From assembly GCA_963921335.3 (NCBI GenBank), contig CAWUFC020000002.1:1054001-1118000 (forward strand): a DNA stretch of 64,000 bases, read 5' to 3'. The notes beneath the pieces were generated by a model. That model was not told where the DNA came from and did not search any database. It saw only the letters and a list, made by a program, of their open reading frames with translations. The position numbers and the translations under genes are program-made. Below are positions 28,226-36,976 of this stretch, one piece after another. How positions within the stretch are numbered: position 1 is the stretch's first letter; each line of letters starts with the position of its first letter. Source of the stretch: CAWUFC02 sp963921335 (GTDB lineage Bacteria; Pseudomonadota; Gammaproteobacteria; Pseudomonadales; Halieaceae).

Positions 28226-28640
28226 AGGCGACACACTAAAGGCGTTTCTTTCTCAGGGCACGCGCACAGCCAAGGTGGCTATCGCCCGCAAGGATGGCAG
28301 CTGCACCGTGGCGCCAGTGTGGTTTGTGATGGATGGTGATGACCTGCTTTTCAACACGATGAACACCAGCCTGAAAGGACGGGTGCTTGCGCGCGATCCC
28401 AGAATCGCATTGTGTGTTGAAGACGACGAGTTTCCCTATGGCTTCGCCAGCATTGAGGGCGAGGCCACGCTGGAACAACTCACACCCGAAGAGCTACTCC
28501 CATGGGCCACCAAAATCGCCGCGCGCTATGTACCCGCCGAACAGGCGGAGGCCTTTGGCCGCCGCAATGCTGTTGAAGGTGAATTGTTGGTGAGAGTACG
28601 CCCGAACAAGGTGTTTGCCTTCTCGGGCGTGGCAGATTGA
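28209..28640 (+). CDS. PPOX-class (F420- or FMN-dependent) oxidoreductase
   Basis: The product is 143 aa with the split-barrel flavin-binding fold: TAKVAIARKDGSCTVAPVWFVMDGDDLLFNT, then SLKGRVLARDPRIALCV and a C-terminal RVRPNKVFAFSG. It looks most like the Rv1155-type PPOX proteins, many of which use F420. It overlaps the end of the hydroxylase gene. A second F420-type enzyme, the LLM protein, is convergent 7 bp away. Confidence 0.82.
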   Translation: MAKPLEGDTLKAFLSQGTRTAKVAIARKDGSCTVAPVWFVMDGDDLLFNTMNTSLKGRVLARDPRIALCVEDDEFPYGFASIEGEATLEQLTPEELLPWATKIAARYVPAEQAEAFGRRNAVEGELLVRVRPNKVFAFSGVAD

Positions 28641-28647
28641 GGGCAGC

Positions 28648-29559
28648 CTAACTCAGTTCAGACTGCAAGAGGTCGAGGGTGGCGTCCATAGTGCCCTCTT
28701 CCAGCGGCATAATAGCGGCGTTAAAGTCCGTGACCCCCGCATCCCGTAGGCGCTGTATGTCAGCGCGCAGTTGAGCTTCATCGCCAACCAGCGATAACTC
28801 CGCCGGACCTTCTACCCCTTCGAGATCAAGCATGGCTCGATACGAAGGCAGCATGCCGTACATGGCCAGCTGCTTACCAATGGCTTCACGGGCGCCAGCC
28901 ACGTCATTCGTCAGCGCAATAGGCAGGCCACAAATAATGCGCGGTGCCGCGCGGCCCGCTTCAGAAGCGGCTGCAGCAATGTTGGGCAAAATATGGCTCT
29001 CAATGGTTTTCGGGCCGGTCATCCAGGTGATGGTGCCATCTGCATACTTGCCTGCCAGCTTTAACATGGCCGGGCCGAGTGCCGCGACGATCAGCGGCAC
29101 ATCGCTGGCACCGGGAATATCAAGCGCCAGCTTGCCGGTCAGTTGCTCACCTTCAAATTCCACTTTGCCATCCTTCAGCAGGGGCGCCAGGATTTGCAGG
29201 TATTCCTTCATGTGAGCCGCAGGCTTGTCGTAGGACATGCCAAACATGCCTTCAATCACAATCTGGTGTGACAAACCGATGCCAAGGCTAAAGCGGCCGC
29301 CACAAGCGACGCTAGTAGTCAGCGCCTGTTGCGCGATAGCGCCGGGATGACGCGGATAGGTAGGTGTCACTGCTGTACCAAATTCAATGCGCTCGGTTTC
29401 CCAGCCGGCAATGGCTGCGGTGCCGATGGCATCCAGGCCAAAAATGTTGGCCAGCCAAACACTGTCAAAACCCCGTGTTTCGACATCCTTGGCATACTCC
29501 ACAACATCCATGATGCCGTTGGTTCCGGGAGTCGCCCCGGCCATTACTCCAATGCGCAT
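28648..29559 (-). CDS. LLM-class flavin-dependent oxidoreductase (F420-type)
   Basis: The product is 303 aa, a luciferase-like TIM barrel. It begins MRIGVMAGATPGTNG, has TAVTPTYPRHPGAIAQQALT and GRFSLGIGLSHQ, and ends in an Asp/Glu-rich helix. These features match the F420-dependent LLM subgroup of mycobacteria rather than bacterial luciferase. It would transfer hydride between F420H2 and an unknown carbonyl or enone. The gene is convergent with the PPOX gene and lies downstream of the KstD-like operon on the same strand, separated by 75 bp. Confidence 0.82.
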   Translation of the reverse strand: MRIGVMAGATPGTNGIMDVVEYAKDVETRGFDSVWLANIFGLDAIGTAAIAGWETERIEFGTAVTPTYPRHPGAIAQQALTTSVACGGRFSLGIGLSHQIVIEGMFGMSYDKPAAHMKEYLQILAPLLKDGKVEFEGEQLTGKLALDIPGASDVPLIVAALGPAMLKLAGKYADGTITWMTGPKTIESHILPNIAAAASEAGRAAPRIICGLPIALTNDVAGAREAIGKQLAMYGMLPSYRAMLDLEGVEGPAELSLVGDEAQLRADIQRLRDAGVTDFNAAIMPLEEGTMDATLDLLQSELS

Positions 29560-29634
29560 ACTACTGCTCCGTTATTTTTGGGCCTGAGACAATGACAGAT
29601 TCGGAAAGGGTCGTCTACCAAACCCTGCCTGCAA

Positions 29635-31131
29635 TCACTGAGTGTTAGCTGCGGCGCTTTTACCGGCACGCCGGCCAAAAAAAGTCGCATCCCCCACCGA
29701 CATACCGCTGGCGTAGCCCTTGGCAGTACGCGGCAAACCGGCGCTGGTGCGGCCGGCGGCATAGAGCCCGGGAATAGGCTCACCGGCGCTGTTCAGTACC
29801 TCACCGCTCGGACGGGTTTCCAGACCGCCCAGGGTAAACATCAGGTAACCGGTGTCTTCACCGAGCGCGTACTTCACCTCGCTGGGGTGATAACTGACGA
29901 TGGCGTAAGGCGGTTTGTCGATGGGCTTGAGCCAATCGCCATGCTTATGAAACAGGGGATCTTCACCCTGAGCCGCATGCTGGTTGTAGTATGCCACCGT
30001 GGCCTGCAGGGCCCCTTCCGGCAAACCGGCTTCAGCTTCCGCCTCGGCAATGGTGTCACCGGTGCCGACGATGGGCGTGTTCTCCATGTAATGGGACAGT
30101 TCAAAGTCTTCGTTCTGAACCACCAGGTAAACCTCGTGGTCCGTTTGCAAACCGGCGTAGTGACCTAGCCGTGCAAGGTAGCTGTCTTCATTCACAAAAC
30201 GCTGGCCATGCTTGTTCACCAGAATGCCGTAAGTCAGCTTCGCCGGCGGGTACATGGCAAATGACAAAAAGCACTCATCCATATTGATGGCATTGCCGCC
30301 AGCCGCCAGCCCCATCTGGATACCGTCACCCATATCCCATTGGTTGCCGTAGGGCTCACCAAAAGGCAGCACATGAGAACAGTGTCGCTCCAGCATTTCC
30401 CGGTTCATCACAAAGCCGCCAGCGGTCAGAATCACGCCACGGGTCGCCTCGAAATAGCGCTCTTCTCCGTCCAATTTTGCGGCCACGCCGCGAACCCGGC
30501 CAGACTCGTCCTGAATAATGCCCACCACCCGCGCATCTGGCTGGATGATACTGCCTTCGTCCTCCACGGTTTTCATCAGGGCTTGCATGAAGATGCGACC
30601 ACCTTCGTCTCCTTCCTTGGAGGGGACGTGCCCCCTGGGAATGGGCTCGGCAATCTTGTTAAAGGGGTGAGCCCGCTCATTACCGGTAAACAGCAGGGAT
30701 TCGTCTGTAAAGGGTACCACTGTGCGCTCCATCACCACGGCCCGTTTGTAGGGCACACCCAGTGATTCGGCCCAGTCAAAATGATCTGCGGCACCTTCGG
30801 CATACAGCCGCATTTTTTCTGGATCCCCGTGTGGCCCCAGGGCCTCAGTCAGGTAGGCCAGCATATTCTCAGTGCTGTCTTCCATGCCCAGGGCTTTGTG
30901 CAGGGCCGTGCCACCACTGCCACCCAGGTACATCTCGCAACTGGACATCTGGGTTGAACCACCACCCCCACTGGCCCGCTCCAGAACCACCACATCAGCT
31001 CCAGCACGCCTCGCTTCCAGTGCTGCCGAGGCACCGGCGCCGCCGTAGCCCACAATCACCACATCGGTACTCAGGTAAAACTCGTCTATGGCTTCGTAGC
31101 GACGCAGCCAGGGTTGGGCAATATTTGTCAT
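29635..31131 (-). CDS. FAD-dependent dehydrogenase, 3-ketosteroid delta-1-dehydrogenase-like
   Basis: The product is 498 aa. The Rossmann FAD motif is VIVGYGGAGASAALEARRAG near residue 26, followed by LERASGGGGSTQMSS. The C-terminus GLYAAGRTSAGLPRTAKGYASG closes the FAD site. This is the succinate dehydrogenase/KstD flavoprotein family. It is the intact paralogue of the broken gene at 19501-20973. It forms an operon with the NTF2-like and SDR genes upstream, whose ends overlap by 1-4 bp. An enone- or ketosteroid-like substrate is inferred. Confidence 0.87.
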   Translation of the reverse strand: MTNIAQPWLRRYEAIDEFYLSTDVVIVGYGGAGASAALEARRAGADVVVLERASGGGGSTQMSSCEMYLGGSGGTALHKALGMEDSTENMLAYLTEALGPHGDPEKMRLYAEGAADHFDWAESLGVPYKRAVVMERTVVPFTDESLLFTGNERAHPFNKIAEPIPRGHVPSKEGDEGGRIFMQALMKTVEDEGSIIQPDARVVGIIQDESGRVRGVAAKLDGEERYFEATRGVILTAGGFVMNREMLERHCSHVLPFGEPYGNQWDMGDGIQMGLAAGGNAINMDECFLSFAMYPPAKLTYGILVNKHGQRFVNEDSYLARLGHYAGLQTDHEVYLVVQNEDFELSHYMENTPIVGTGDTIAEAEAEAGLPEGALQATVAYYNQHAAQGEDPLFHKHGDWLKPIDKPPYAIVSYHPSEVKYALGEDTGYLMFTLGGLETRPSGEVLNSAGEPIPGLYAAGRTSAGLPRTAKGYASGMSVGDATFFGRRAGKSAAANTQ

Positions 31132-31772
31132 CAGCGCACCCTTATCTTCGGGTCGGGCTCTCCCCGACGCATACGATTCAAGAATTCTTCCAATGGAGCC
31201 GGTTCAGCCACTTCGGCCGCTTCATCACCGGGCGGGTTGGCCCAGAACTCTTTCCAGCTGGGCCAGAGCTCGTGGTAGGCACCCTCGTAACTGTCCCGAT
31301 CGGGCCAGCGCATTTTGTTCTCGCCCACCGGGGGCTTATTCAGGTCAGTGGCATACCAGTAACAGGGCAGGCGCCGCCGGAAATACCAGCGCCCCTCAAG
31401 GCGCTCGTAATTGTCCCAGTACATCATTTGCATGATCACCCACTCGGTATCCCCATTTTCACACGGCGTCTCATGTTCATTCTTGGAATACACCACGCCA
31501 TGGGCATGATCCGGGTCATCAAACTCAATAATGTGGTTGCCAATGTGGTGCGAGGTACCGGTGAACTGCAGCCGCAGGGTATCGTCCAGCCAGCGCTTGA
31601 GGTTAGCCCTTCCGCTCAGTTCGCGGCTCACTCGAATATCGTGGGCAAACAGGTTCACATGGGCATCCAGGTCGCGCATATCCAGCGACAAGGAATACTT
31701 GGCGGCCAGCTGACGAATTTCGTCCAGGGACTCCAGGCGATCAATTCTCGCTTCAAGATCACTCATACTCAT
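31131..31772 (-). CDS. NTF2-like (SnoaL-type) protein
   Basis: The product is 213 aa with a SnoaL-4-type fold in its first 150 residues: IDRLESLDEIRQLAAKYSLS, DMRDLDAHVNLFAHDIRV and WYFRRRLPCYW. Such proteins are isomerases, cyclases or dehydratases, or have no known activity. The last 50 residues are an acidic, proline-rich extension. The start overlaps the SDR stop by 4 bp and its stop overlaps the flavoprotein start by 1 bp, placing it in a three-gene catabolic operon. An alternative start lies two codons downstream. Confidence 0.8.
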   Translation of the reverse strand: MSMSDLEARIDRLESLDEIRQLAAKYSLSLDMRDLDAHVNLFAHDIRVSRELSGRANLKRWLDDTLRLQFTGTSHHIGNHIIEFDDPDHAHGVVYSKNEHETPCENGDTEWVIMQMMYWDNYERLEGRWYFRRRLPCYWYATDLNKPPVGENKMRWPDRDSYEGAYHELWPSWKEFWANPPGDEAAEVAEPAPLEEFLNRMRRGEPDPKIRVR

Positions 31773-32551
31773 TCTTCCCAGTCCGCGCTGCCGGTGCTTA
31801 GTTCAACCGCGCGGCCGCCGTCTACATTCAACTCAACACCGGTGATGTAGGAGGCTTCATCGCTGGCCAGGAACAGAATCGCCTGGGCGGCTTCTCGCGG
31901 TTCGCCGATACGACCAAGCGGTACGGTACGCCCGGTGTACTGCTGACCCGCTTCATCGGGAATGGCGGTTTCGGTAGCCGGAGTCATCATAATGCCGATC
32001 ACAATGGCATTGACCCTGACGCCCTGCTTGGCCCATTCGATGGCCGCATTTCGAGTGAGGGATTGCAAACCGGCCTTGGCCGCGCTGTACGCCGCTACAC
32101 CAGGCGTGGCCAGGTCACCACACACCGAGGACACGTTCACCACAGACCCGCCATTCGCCACCAGCTGAGAATAAGCCTCACGCATCAACAACATGGGCGC
32201 ATCAACGGCGATGGCAAAGCTGGCGCGCCAGTCTGTCAGGCTGTGATCGGCGAGCATACCCGGTACCAGTGCATTGGCATTGTTCACCAGGATATCGAGC
32301 TTGCCGAAATGGGATACGGCCTGCTCCACTACAGTAGTCGCAGAGGTCTCATCGGTAATATCTGCGCACACTGCCAGTGCCTCACCGCCGGCTTTGGTGA
32401 TGTCTGCCACGATGGCATCCAGCAACGCCTGCCGGCGTGAACACAGCACCACCTTTGCGCCCTCGGAGGCGAACAAACGGGCGGTTGCCTCACCAACGCC
32501 GTTGCTGGCACCGGTAACAAGCGCCACCTTACCGCTCAAACGATCAGACAT
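31769..32551 (-). CDS. SDR family NAD(P)-dependent oxidoreductase
   Basis: The product is 260 aa, a classical SDR. The cofactor motif TGASNGVGEATARLF is at residues 14-28, NNAN follows, and the active site is S-x12-Y-S-A-A-K. It ends in ITGVELNVDGGRAV. It would oxidise or reduce a hydroxyl or keto group, likely on the same substrate as the coupled flavoprotein. It is the first gene of the minus-strand operon SDR, NTF2-like, KstD-like. The HAD gene on the same strand lies 92 bp upstream. Confidence 0.93.
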   Translation of the reverse strand: MSDRLSGKVALVTGASNGVGEATARLFASEGAKVVLCSRRQALLDAIVADITKAGGEALAVCADITDETSATTVVEQAVSHFGKLDILVNNANALVPGMLADHSLTDWRASFAIAVDAPMLLMREAYSQLVANGGSVVNVSSVCGDLATPGVAAYSAAKAGLQSLTRNAAIEWAKQGVRVNAIVIGIMMTPATETAIPDEAGQQYTGRTVPLGRIGEPREAAQAILFLASDEASYITGVELNVDGGRAVELSTGSADWEE

Positions 32552-32643
32552 AACAAACCTCTGTGTATTTGCTGATCGTTAATAATAGCGGTTAACCCGG
32601 CACACGCTGCCGGCACGCAGAAATTTTACAAGATGTGGTTTGC

Positions 32644-33282
32644 TTAACTATTCAGATGGCCGTCGATCGCGCTGATGACTGCCTGCATATCGTCGGCTAC
32701 CAGCACCGCATTAAGGCCCAGTGCTTCAGCCGCTGCCACGTTGGCGGGGTGATCATCAAGAAACAAAACCTGCGCTGGTGACAGGCCGCCCATACGCTCC
32801 AGCGCCAGCTCGAAGATCGCCGGGTTGGGTTTGCGCACACCTTCAAAGCTGGAGTCGACAATCTCATCAAACAGCTCATCAACGGGAAACAGTGATCGCC
32901 AGCTGTCTGAAATTTCGCGCACATTATTGGTAATAATGGCCATGGGCACGGCCTGGGCTTTGAGCGCTGTCACTTTGTCGACGAGCTCAGTGCGCAGGCC
33001 ACCATCGCGAGGCAGACTGGCAAAAACATCATAAAGATCCACCTCCAGACCCTCGGCGCGACCAAGCTCGATAATGGCCAGTCGGGCATCCTCCATGGTG
33101 ATCTCGCCGCGCTCCAGCTGGTGCCAGGGATGGTCACCATCCACGTGGTAGGAGCCAAACATAATGTCTGCAAACTGGCCGGGTTGGGCACCCCGGCTAA
33201 TGCCAACTTCATCCACCGCAGTAAAGGGTGAGTAGGTAAATACACCACCAAAATCAAAGAACACTGCACGCTTTACTGTCAT
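32644..33282 (-). CDS. HAD-IA family hydrolase
   Basis: The product is 212 aa. Motif I is FFDFGGV, motif II is IITNN, and motif IV is FLDDHPANVAAAEALG, all typical of subfamily IA haloacid dehalogenase-like phosphatases. The FGGV form of motif I is like the N-terminal phosphatase domain of epoxide hydrolases. Its start overlaps the stop of the HxlR regulator gene by 4 bp, so the two are translationally coupled. Confidence 0.88.
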   Translation of the reverse strand: MTVKRAVFFDFGGVFTYSPFTAVDEVGISRGAQPGQFADIMFGSYHVDGDHPWHQLERGEITMEDARLAIIELGRAEGLEVDLYDVFASLPRDGGLRTELVDKVTALKAQAVPMAIITNNVREISDSWRSLFPVDELFDEIVDSSFEGVRKPNPAIFELALERMGGLSPAQVLFLDDHPANVAAAEALGLNAVLVADDMQAVISAIDGHLNS

Positions 33283-33812
33283 GACGAAGCCCTCTCGATG
33301 TCGTCAACGTGTTCTGCAGACTTGATGGGCCACTCCAGCACCCTGAATTCGCCGCTCGGGGTGCTCACCGTCAGGTACAGGTCAGACAGGTCCAGAGCAC
33401 GCCCCTCGCGGTTGCGCAACTCGATAGGGGCAATAGCTTCGCCGGTGCCGCGATCACAGACACCGACATAGCCCGCTGTACTTTCATCCTTGTTCTCCCA
33501 GCGCTCTTGCCACTGCATGATGCTGACCAATACTGGCAACAGGTCCCGCCCCTTGGGAGTGAGCTGGTAAGCACAGCGCTTGCCGCCCTCCTGCAGGGGA
33601 ATCCGCTCGATCACCCCCTCGTCGGTGAGCGTTTTGAGTCGCTCTGTGAGGATGTTACGGGAAATACCCAGGCTGTCGCGCAACTGCTCAAACCTGCGTG
33701 TGCCATTACCAAGAAAAAAATCCCTGACAATCAGCAGCGTCCACCACTCTCCAATCACATCGAGTGCCTGCGCCAGCGAGCAGGGAATGTCGGCAAAAGA
33801 TTTCTTAACCAT
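33279..33812 (-). CDS. HxlR family winged-helix transcriptional regulator
   Basis: The product is 177 aa. The HxlR domain covers residues 8-105: CSLAQALDVIGEWWTLLIVR, then RRFEQLRDSLGISRNILTER and GGKRCAYQLTPKG. The C-terminal 70 residues, with a CDRGTGEAI stretch, form an extra domain often seen in long HxlR members. It probably controls its own HAD partner and perhaps the catabolic operon just downstream. Upstream, at 33875-33896, there are two TGAG...TTGCA half-repeats that could be its operator. Confidence 0.88.
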   Translation of the reverse strand: MVKKSFADIPCSLAQALDVIGEWWTLLIVRDFFLGNGTRRFEQLRDSLGISRNILTERLKTLTDEGVIERIPLQEGGKRCAYQLTPKGRDLLPVLVSIMQWQERWENKDESTAGYVGVCDRGTGEAIAPIELRNREGRALDLSDLYLTVSTPSGEFRVLEWPIKSAEHVDDIERASS

Positions 33813-33925
33813 TCAAACGAATCCGGAGGAACCAGGGTTTCCTGTGCGTATTGGGCGCACCTTAGTTGATCGTATGAGCAATTGCAAAATGAGTTGCATT
33901 AGTGAACTTTTATGAGCGATCCGGC

Positions 33926-34777
33926 TCAGCGCACCAACCAGTTGTAGAGCGTTTTCTTGTCGACGCCAGAGTACGCCGCAACAATCGCCGCTGCTTTCTT
34001 CGGCGGCAGCTCTGCCGCCAACAAGGTCAGTAACTGCTCCAGCTCAGGCCCAAACTCCGACGCAGCAGGCTTATCAGCGCCTTCCAGCAACAGCACAATT
34101 TCTCCGCGGCGCTGGTTGGGATCTTCTGCCACCTGAATGAGTAAGTCTGCCAGCGGCGCATTGATGACCGTTTCAAAGGCCTTTGTGAGCTCCCGCGCCA
34201 GGACCGCCCGCCGTTCACCACCAAAACAGGACACCATGTCTTCAAGCGTATCCAGCAGTCGATGGGGTGCCTCATAGAACACCAGGGTGCGCTCCACATT
34301 AACCAGCGCCTCAAGCCGCTTGCTACGGGCGGCGGTTTTGGCGGGCAGAAAGCCCTCAAAGCGAAAGCGATCGGTGGCGAGGCCGGAGACCGACAAAGCC
34401 GCTATCAATGCACTGGCGCCGGGTATCGGTACCACGGTGATGCCGCGCTCATGCGCCAGGCGCACCAGGCGATAACCGGGATCGCTGATCAGTGGTGTGC
34501 CGGCATCAGAAATCAGAGCCACTGATTCACCGGCTTCCAAACGGGCGAGCAACGCTTCCAACTCCCTGTCAGAACTGTGATCGTGGTAGGACTGCAGCGG
34601 ACGCTCAATGCCAAAATGAGTGAGCATAGTACGACTGTGACGAGTGTCCTCGGCAGCGACCACGTCCGCGGATTTCAGAATTTCCAGTGCACGCGGTACC
34701 ATGTCACCCAGATTTCCGATGGGTGTTGCCACCACATAAAGTGCATTAGACGGATTCAAACCAAGCCTGCCCTGCAA
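33926..34777 (-). CDS. rsmI: 16S rRNA (cytidine(1402)-2'-O)-methyltransferase
   Basis: The product is 283 aa. The RsmI hallmark ALYVVATPIGNLGDMVPRAL is near the N-terminus, followed by SDAGTPLISDPGYRLV and EGFLPAKTAARSKRL, then a C-terminal helical domain. It methylates C1402 of 16S rRNA with SAM. The start is TTG at 34777, which overlaps the ATG of the divergent lpoA by one base; an internal TTG at 34759 is also possible. The pairing with lpoA is conserved in gammaproteobacteria. Confidence 0.95.
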   Translation of the reverse strand: MQGRLGLNPSNALYVVATPIGNLGDMVPRALEILKSADVVAAEDTRHSRTMLTHFGIERPLQSYHDHSSDRELEALLARLEAGESVALISDAGTPLISDPGYRLVRLAHERGITVVPIPGASALIAALSVSGLATDRFRFEGFLPAKTAARSKRLEALVNVERTLVFYEAPHRLLDTLEDMVSCFGGERRAVLARELTKAFETVINAPLADLLIQVAEDPNQRRGEIVLLLEGADKPAASEFGPELEQLLTLLAAELPPKKAAAIVAAYSGVDKKTLYNWLVR

Positions 34778-36576
34778 TGAAAAACGTTCTCATACTACAC
34801 CATGCTCTCGGCCTGACACTGCTTCTGCTGCTCAGCGCCTGCGGCAGTGCTCCGACTGACACTCAGCGCCAGGCACCCACAGTTGATGCACAGCCCATTG
34901 AAGAACCATCCGGGCTGGAACTGCCTTCAGCGCCGGTGCAGGCGGACAATGAACATTTGCTGCGTGCCACTGACTTACTGGCCCAGCGCGCCCTGGTACC
35001 GGCAGCCGCTGAACTGGCCGAGCTGGATCCCAATGCTCTTACCGACGATGAGTATGCCCAGTACCTGCTTTTGAAATTGAACATCCTCTACAGCCAGGGC
35101 GACATCCAGGGCACGAACACCCTACTGGCAGCCGGCCTGGAACGGACCGATCAAATCAACCCCGTATTACGGCAGCAGTTGCAAGGCTGGCAACTGCGCT
35201 TGATGCGGGAACAAGGTAACCTCCTGCAGGCTGCACGACTGGGCGCGAGCCGGCTGCCTTATTGGCAAGGCGAACAGGAGCAGGCGCTGCTGCGAGATCA
35301 GATCTGGCTGGATTTGTTGCAATGCAATCGTAGTGATTTGCAAAACGAATTGTCGTCCACCCGGGATACCCAATGGCGAGGATGGCTGGAACGCAGCCTG
35401 CTCGATAATGTCCTGCCCTCACCCCTGCCCCAACAGCTCAGCCGCTGGCAGAATTGGGAAACCCGCTACCCCGAGCACCCCGCGGCTAATATCAGCAGCG
35501 CCAGCCAGTGGGTGACCGAAGTGCCCGCTCGGGTTGCACTGCTGTTGCCCCTGAGTGGTCCACTGCGCGAAGCTGGCATGGCGGTGGCAGATGGTTATAT
35601 GGCGGCCATGCTGGGTGCCCAGCAGCAGGGCTGGCCGCAGCAGTCTCTGCAGCTGATTGATGTTGCCGACTTCCAAACGCTGACAGAGGCCTACCAGGCA
35701 GCCGCGGATAACGGCGCTGAGATCGTCATCGGGCCTCTGAGCCGGGAACGGCTGGCACAGTGGCGCCAACCCCTTGGTAGCGAGGTACCGATGCTGGCAC
35801 TGAACTGGCTGCAATCTGCAGCAAGCGGTTCTGGCATGCTCTACCAGTTCGGCCTGGCACCGGAGGACGAGGCAGAACAATTGGCTCGATTGGCGCACGG
35901 CCAGGGGGCTCGAAAGGCCATGGTGATTCGACCCGATGGCAGTTTCGGCGACAACATGTACGAGCAGTTCAGCCAGACCTGGCAGCAAAGCAACGGCGAA
36001 TTGTCTGCCCTGGCCAGCTACAGTGACCCCAGCGAGTATTCCAAGACCATCGAAACAGCGCTCAATTTAGCTGACAGCAACCAACGCGCGACACGCCTGC
36101 GCCAGGTCATGGATACGCGCATCGAGTTTTACCCCCGCCGCCGACAGGATATCGACAGCGTGATCCTGCTGGCCAGCGAACCGCAGGACGCGCGCGCAGT
36201 AAAACCACTGCTGGCCTTTCACTATGCCGGCGATTTGCCGGTGTATGCCAGCTCTTATGTCATCTCGGATAATTTTGACTCGCAGAGAGATTCAGATCTT
36301 AACGGCCTGCAGGTGCTGAGCCTGCCCTGGACCCTGATGGGTGGCGACCAGATTGTGGACAGTGTTCGCAACAGCGAGCAGCCCCCCGGACTGGCACCCA
36401 TGCATGCCCTGGGTGCAGATAGCTTTTTGCTACACTGGCAATTAATCGCGCTACAGGCGGACCCCAGACTGCGGGTGAGAGGATACACCGGCCTGTTGAG
36501 CATGGATGCGCAGGGACGATTACACCGCAGCCTCAAGCCCGCGGTATTTAGACGCGGAGCGCCACAAGCGCAATAG
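34777..36576 (+). CDS. lpoA: Penicillin-binding protein activator LpoA
   Basis: The product is 599 aa. Residues 1-22 are a lipoprotein signal with lipobox LLSAC. The N-terminal 230 residues are TPR-like helices (LLLKLNILYSQGDIQGTN). From residue 250 a periplasmic-binding-protein fold begins (RVALLLPLSGPLREAGMAVADGYM). This outer-membrane lipoprotein activates PBP1a in the peptidoglycan layer. It heads the plus-strand operon lpoA-yraN-diaA-dolP. Confidence 0.93.
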   Translation: MKNVLILHHALGLTLLLLLSACGSAPTDTQRQAPTVDAQPIEEPSGLELPSAPVQADNEHLLRATDLLAQRALVPAAAELAELDPNALTDDEYAQYLLLKLNILYSQGDIQGTNTLLAAGLERTDQINPVLRQQLQGWQLRLMREQGNLLQAARLGASRLPYWQGEQEQALLRDQIWLDLLQCNRSDLQNELSSTRDTQWRGWLERSLLDNVLPSPLPQQLSRWQNWETRYPEHPAANISSASQWVTEVPARVALLLPLSGPLREAGMAVADGYMAAMLGAQQQGWPQQSLQLIDVADFQTLTEAYQAAADNGAEIVIGPLSRERLAQWRQPLGSEVPMLALNWLQSAASGSGMLYQFGLAPEDEAEQLARLAHGQGARKAMVIRPDGSFGDNMYEQFSQTWQQSNGELSALASYSDPSEYSKTIETALNLADSNQRATRLRQVMDTRIEFYPRRRQDIDSVILLASEPQDARAVKPLLAFHYAGDLPVYASSYVISDNFDSQRDSDLNGLQVLSLPWTLMGGDQIVDSVRNSEQPPGLAPMHALGADSFLLHWQLIALQADPRLRVRGYTGLLSMDAQGRLHRSLKPAVFRRGAPQAQ

Positions 36577-36615
36577 GCACCAAGATGAATCAGGTACAGA
36601 CAGGGAGGTTTGTAC

Positions 36616-36972
36616 ATGAACAAGACTGGCGAGCAATCAGAGCGCCGGGCCGAGCGTTATCTGGTCCAACAGGGGCTCTCAATTATCCACCGTAATTATC
36701 GCTGCCGATTCGGCGAGATCGACCTGATAGCCGAAGACCGCGACTGCCTGGTATTCATTGAAGTTCGCTATCGACGCAGTCAAGTCTACGGGGGTGCCCT
36801 GGCATCAATCACAGCGCGCAAGAGAGCCCGTATTTTACGCACGGCGCAGCTATTCCTGGTCAGGCATCCGAGCTACCAGCATTGGCCCTGTCGCTTTGAT
36901 GTGCTGGCCATGGGCGCGACGGAAAACGGGAAAGATTGTGTACAATGGCTGCCCGACGCATTCACAAGCTGA
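36616..36972 (+). CDS. yraN: YraN family (UPF0102) protein
   Basis: The product is 118 aa. The ATG at 36616 follows GGGAGG; a TTG two codons earlier is less likely. It has the endonuclease-like core FGEIDLIAEDRDCLVFIEVRYR, where the Asp, Glu and following basic residues match the UPF0102 nuclease fold, and KRARILRTAQLFL. Its biochemical role is not established. The position between lpoA and diaA is the conserved one. Confidence 0.93.
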   Translation: MNKTGEQSERRAERYLVQQGLSIIHRNYRCRFGEIDLIAEDRDCLVFIEVRYRRSQVYGGALASITARKRARILRTAQLFLVRHPSYQHWPCRFDVLAMGATENGKDCVQWLPDAFTS

Positions 36973-36976
36973 CTTC

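Noticed and set aside
32597..32613. Inverted repeat CCGGCA-CACGC-TGCCGG near the end of the HAD gene
   Set aside because: There is no T-run on either side, so I do not call it a terminator. It may be an operator, but one short dyad is too little.
33813..33925. Expected site of rnpB, which lies near rsmI in pseudomonads
   Set aside because: Only 113 bp are free here, far less than an RNase P RNA needs, and no P4-type core was seen. The gene must be elsewhere.
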